Assembly: GCA_017404385.1 (NCBI GenBank)
Contig: JAFRCK010000023.1
Location: forward strand, 1 to 64,000
Length of the DNA: 64,000 bases
Reading direction: 5' to 3'
Source of the DNA: Bacilli bacterium
GTDB taxonomy: Bacteria > Bacillota_I > Bacilli_A > RF39 > UBA660
Shown here: positions 60,753-64,000 of the stretch, in pieces
Layout: each line of letters opens with the position of its first letter
How positions within the stretch are numbered: position 1 is the stretch's first letter
Program-made: the position numbers and the translations under genes
The notes under the pieces: model-generated
What the model saw: the letters and a program-made list of their open reading frames with translations, nothing else
The model's database searches: none
Told to the model about the DNA's origin: nothing

Positions 60753-61668
60753 AAAACACTATAGCGTATTACTAGATGAATCAATAGAAAACTTAAATAT
60801 TAAAGAAGACGGAATATATGTAGACTGTACACTTGGATATGCTGGCCATAGTTCACAAATATTGAAACGAATAACAAGGGGTTGTTTATTCGCCTTTGAT
60901 CAAGATGGGGAAGCGATTACCTATAGTCGTAGGATTCTTGATCAAATCAATGATAATTATGAAATTATTAATTCTAATTTCGTAAATATAAAATCTGAGT
61001 TAAATAAACGAAACATTAATAAAGTTGATGGAATTTTATTTGACTTAGGAGTTTCATCACCTCAATTAGATGAAACTGAAAGGGGATTTTCCTTTCATAA
61101 AGATGCAAAACTGGATATGAGAATGAATCAGAATCAAAAATTAAGTGCATATGAAGTGGTTAATAATTATTCTGAATCTGAATTAACAAGAATTTTTTAT
61201 GAATATGGAGAAGAAAAATTTGCTAAAAAAATTGCTTCTGGAATAGTAAAGGCTAGAGAAGAAAAAAAGATTGAAACTACCTTAGAATTAGTTGAACTGA
61301 TTAAAAATAATGTCCCTGAAAAATATAGAAGGGAGCATCATCCAGCTAGAAAAGTATTTCAGGCAATTAGAATTGAAGTGAATGATGAACTAAATGTATT
61401 TGAGAAAGCACTGAATGATTCGATAGACCTACTTGCTACCGGAGGAAGATTATGTGTTATTACTTTTCACTCGCTTGAGGATAGAATTTGTAAAAATACA
61501 TTTAAAAGATTAAGTGAAGTAGATAAGGTATATAGAGGATTACCTTTTATACCTGATGAATATAAACCTAAGATTAAGCTAATAGGTAAATATAAACCTA
61601 GTAAAAAAGAATTAGATGAAAATAATAGATCTAGAAGCGCAATATTAAGAGTTATAGAAAAGGAATGA
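60745..61668 (+). CDS. rsmH: 16S rRNA (cytosine1402-N4)-methyltransferase
   Basis: Methylates N4 of C1402 in 16S rRNA. The 307-residue SAM enzyme has HYSVLLDESIENL, the SAM loop DCTLGYAGHSSQIL at about residue 28, DGILFDLGVSSPQLDE, ERGFSFHKDAKLDMRM and the C-terminal ITFHSLEDRICKNTFK. It is the usual second gene of the mraZ cluster. It ends TGA followed by TAA, and ftsL starts 5 bases downstream. Confidence 0.94.
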   Translation: MSEKHYSVLLDESIENLNIKEDGIYVDCTLGYAGHSSQILKRITRGCLFAFDQDGEAITYSRRILDQINDNYEIINSNFVNIKSELNKRNINKVDGILFDLGVSSPQLDETERGFSFHKDAKLDMRMNQNQKLSAYEVVNNYSESELTRIFYEYGEEKFAKKIASGIVKAREEKKIETTLELVELIKNNVPEKYRREHHPARKVFQAIRIEVNDELNVFEKALNDSIDLLATGGRLCVITFHSLEDRICKNTFKRLSEVDKVYRGLPFIPDEYKPKIKLIGKYKPSKKELDENNRSRSAILRVIEKE

Positions 61669-61673
61669 TAAAT

Positions 61674-61976
61674 ATGAAAAAAAAGAATAAAAAGAATATT
61701 TCAAGATTAGTAAAATTTCAAAGAAAGTTTACAATTATTGGAGCAATTGCTTTGTTTGCCATTTGGGGAATTAGTTTTTTTGCTAAGAATTCATTATCAT
61801 CTCTTAATATAGAAGTTGAAAGATTATCTAGAAATGTAAAAGAACAAAAAGAGACAAATCAAAGTCTAACTATGAAAATAAATGAACTTGCATCACTAGA
61901 AAATATAAATACAGTTGCAAGTAAATCAGGATTGGCGTATAATAATGATAATATAAGAATAGTTAATGAAAGATAA
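61674..61976 (+). CDS. ftsL: FtsL-like cell division protein
   Basis: A 100-residue bitopic membrane protein: basic cytoplasmic head (KKKNKKNISRLVKFQRK), one transmembrane helix (about 22-42) and an extracytoplasmic coiled coil (LNIEVERLSRNVKEQKETNQSL in outline) with a short tail. Sequence is not conserved in FtsL, but the layout and location between rsmH and the penicillin-binding protein are decisive. FtsL bridges FtsB/DivIC and the septal synthase. ATG 61674 is nine bases from AAGGA; an in-frame ATG 61665 touches the ribosome site. Confidence 0.85.
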   Translation: MKKKNKKNISRLVKFQRKFTIIGAIALFAIWGISFFAKNSLSSLNIEVERLSRNVKEQKETNQSLTMKINELASLENINTVASKSGLAYNNDNIRIVNER

Positions 61977-62002
61977 TTATTTGAAGATAAGGGAGTGCAA
62001 TT

Positions 62003-64000
62003 ATGAAAAAATCTACTAGTAAGATACACATAAGTAAATTTGTTTTCATAGGTGGACTTCTTTTATTTTGCGTAATAATAGGAAGATTAATATATTTGAA
62101 TTTAGCCGATAGTATAGACGGGGTTAATTTAAAAGAATTTGCTAAGAATAGAAATACTACTAAAGAAACACTGTATGCAACTAGAGGTACTATATTTGAT
62201 AAGAATAATGAAATACTAGCAGAAACAGTTGATTCTTATACTGTTATTGCTTTTTTAGATAGTAGTAGAAGTAAGAATTCAAAAACACCTAAACATGTTG
62301 TTGATAAGAGAGAAACTGCTAAAGCATTATCTCCTTTAATAAATATGACTGAGGATCAAATATATAATCTATTAAACCAAGATGGATTATACCAAGTAGA
62401 ACTAGGACCAGGCGGAAGAGGTTTAACAGAATTACAAAAAGATGCAATTGCTAAATTAAATTTACCTGGTATAGATTTTATAGCATCTAGTAAAAGATAT
62501 TATCCAAACCAAGATTTTGCATCGTATATACTTGGTTATGTAACAACAGATGATGAAGGAAATAATGTTGGAGAAATGGGAGTTGAATCTAAGTATAATG
62601 ATGAATTAAATGGTGTTAATGGATCAGTAACATATCAAAAAGATGCTAGTGGATATAAATTAGTTAATATACCAGAAATAAGAATTGAAAAAGAAGATGG
62701 TTTTGATATATATTTAACGATTGATAATAATGTTCAATTGATGGTTGAAAGAGCACTTAAAAATGCAGTGGAAGCATCTCATCCAGAAAATGCTATATTC
62801 GTAGTTGCGGATGCTACCACAGGTAAAGTTATCGCTAGTGCTACTTATCCAAGTTTTGATCCTAATGAAAAAAATATTTCTAATTATTTAAACCCACTTG
62901 TTTCAGTTGCTTTTGAACCAGGAAGTACTATGAAGATTTATACATATATGGCAACTATGGAAAAAGGTAATTATGATGGAAATGCTACATATATGTCTGG
63001 TAGTATGACAGTAGATAAATGGACTATTCGAGATTGGAATGGTTGGGGTTGGGGAGAAGTAACCTACGATTATGGTCTTACTATGAGCTCTAATATAGGT
63101 ATAGCAAATATAATGACTCATTATTTAACAGGTGATGAGTTAAGAGCATATTTACAAAAATTAGGATTTGGCCAAAAGACTGGTATAGAATTAGAAGGAG
63201 AAGTACCAGGTACAATGGATTTTAAATATGAAATAGAGGTTATTAATGCAGGATTCGGTCAAGGTTTAATAACAACAACTCCAATACAACATATACAAGC
63301 TTTAACTTCTATCGCAAATAATGGTTATTTATTAAAACCAACTATAGTAGAAAAAATAGTTGATCCTAATACTAATGAAGTAATATATGAATCTAAAAAA
63401 CAAAAGGGTACTAAAGTAGCATCACAAGAAACTGTTAATCATATAAAAGATTTAATGGATCAAGTTGTTAATGCTGGAGATAGAACAGGTACTGATTTCC
63501 ATCTTGATGGATATGATATTATTGGTAAAACAGGAACAGCTGAAATATATGATGAATCTTCTGGTGATTATTTCGCAACTTCATATAAATCATATAGATC
63601 TTTCTCTGGAATATATCCAAAGGATAATCCAAAATATGTATTTTATTCAGCTTTTAAAAATATAGAATCAAGTTCTTATATAGGAGATGCTGTTAAAGCT
63701 GTTATACAAGATTTAGAAGCTTATTATAATTTAACAAATGTTAGAACTAACACGAAGGAAACTTATAAAGTAGAAAATTATTTGAATAAAGATACTAATT
63801 CAGTTAAAGATATATTAAATGCTAATGGTGTTAAATATGAGGTTATTGGTGATGGTCAAAAAGTTATAAATCAATATCCAGAAGAAGGGGCATATGTCAA
63901 TGGTAAAATACTTCTATTAACTAATGGAAACTTTACAGAAACTAATCTAATTGGAATGTCTAGTAAAACTATTAAGAATTATTGTGATATGATTAGTATT
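62003..64000 (+). CDS. Penicillin-binding protein, SpoVD/PBP2B-like (partial, runs off window)
   Basis: Septal peptidoglycan transpeptidase, 666 codons seen and no stop before the window ends. It has a single N-terminal transmembrane helix, a dimerisation domain (ATRGTIFDKNNEILAE), and the transpeptidase domain with SxxK at GSTMK (Ser about 311), SSN (MSSNIGIAN) and KTG (GKTGTAE at about 508). A PASTA domain begins at about residue 597 (VKDILNANGVKYEV) and a second appears to start at the right edge. GGGAGTG lies upstream of ATG 62003. The PASTA tail makes it SpoVD/PBP2B or PBP2x-like. The gene continues past 64000. Confidence 0.92.
   Translation, partial: MKKSTSKIHISKFVFIGGLLLFCVIIGRLIYLNLADSIDGVNLKEFAKNRNTTKETLYATRGTIFDKNNEILAETVDSYTVIAFLDSSRSKNSKTPKHVVDKRETAKALSPLINMTEDQIYNLLNQDGLYQVELGPGGRGLTELQKDAIAKLNLPGIDFIASSKRYYPNQDFASYILGYVTTDDEGNNVGEMGVESKYNDELNGVNGSVTYQKDASGYKLVNIPEIRIEKEDGFDIYLTIDNNVQLMVERALKNAVEASHPENAIFVVADATTGKVIASATYPSFDPNEKNISNYLNPLVSVAFEPGSTMKIYTYMATMEKGNYDGNATYMSGSMTVDKWTIRDWNGWGWGEVTYDYGLTMSSNIGIANIMTHYLTGDELRAYLQKLGFGQKTGIELEGEVPGTMDFKYEIEVINAGFGQGLITTTPIQHIQALTSIANNGYLLKPTIVEKIVDPNTNEVIYESKKQKGTKVASQETVNHIKDLMDQVVNAGDRTGTDFHLDGYDIIGKTGTAEIYDESSGDYFATSYKSYRSFSGIYPKDNPKYVFYSAFKNIESSSYIGDAVKAVIQDLEAYYNLTNVRTNTKETYKVENYLNKDTNSVKDILNANGVKYEVIGDGQKVINQYPEEGAYVNGKILLLTNGNFTETNLIGMSSKTIKNYCDMISI

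Noticed and set aside
62903-63665. Short ORFs inside the penicillin-binding protein gene
   Set aside because: The long frame from 62003 with all transpeptidase motifs explains this region.
1-64000. Genetic code 4 (UGA as Trp)
   Set aside because: Apart from the lysozyme, no conserved gene has an internal TGA, while TGG is used for Trp throughout.

Overview
The window is a strongly AT-rich chromosome segment from a Gram-positive, low-GC member of the Bacillota, most likely a spore-forming Bacilli-like gut lineage (RF39/Erysipelotrichales-type is my guess; the sequence alone does not settle it). The evidence is the gene content and order: lexA-(small gene)-tkt-sirA-yneF and ylbD-ylbE-ylbF-rsmD as in Bacillus, spoIIGA-sigE, dnaB-dnaI-thrS, a T-box in front of thrS, and an mraZ-rsmH-ftsL-pbp division cluster. 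Shine-Dalgarno sites are strong and nearly every gene ends in TAA or TAG. I see no phage, insertion sequence, CRISPR array, rRNA or tRNA.

Region 1 (1-2265) carries the tail of a surface protein and a secreted ChW-repeat/GH25 lysozyme gene cut by one in-frame TGA. Region 2 (2280-17910) is a cell-surface polysaccharide or teichoic-acid-like locus: an ABC exporter pair, six GT2/GT4 proteins, a DUF2142 membrane protein, a GT2-DUF2304 pair, a Wzx flippase, a CDP-glycerol glycerophosphotransferase, a GT61 enzyme and TagD. Two of its genes run on the minus strand and sit between bidirectional terminators. Region 3 (17911-19560) holds two tandem anchored paralogs of unknown function, a possible operator palindrome and a possible small RNA.

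Region 4 (19561-34260) is housekeeping: parE-parC, the ylbDEF-rsmD block, spoIIGA-sigE, a MacB-like ABC protein, lspA-rluD, a rhomboid protease, rnhC, cvpA and a NUDIX hydrolase. Region 5 (34252-44070) has def, a YjcZ-like micro-gene, ftsW, comEA-comEC, a lipoprotein, a decayed comEC fragment, then lexA facing a 47-residue membrane protein across two LexA boxes, followed by tkt, sirA and yneF.

Region 6 (44096-56768) contains a TPR protein, dnaB-dnaI, a divergent RNB-domain protein, T-box-thrS, a compact L28 gene, dnaE with a degenerate PHP domain, and a pyruvate kinase with altered active-site loops. Region 7 (56807-64000) has cdsA, rseP, fmt and the start of the division cluster with a three-repeat MraZ operator; the last gene, a PASTA-type penicillin-binding protein, runs off the window.

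The strongest candidate for new biology is the LexA-controlled micro-gene at 41077-41220: it occupies the yneA position but has no LysM domain, so it may be a SosA-like division inhibitor. Other leads are the RNB-like protein missing two hallmark residues, the 1824-1826 TGA in the lysozyme, the comEA ribosome site buried in a hairpin, and the operator/small-RNA signals around 17928 and 19403-19495.
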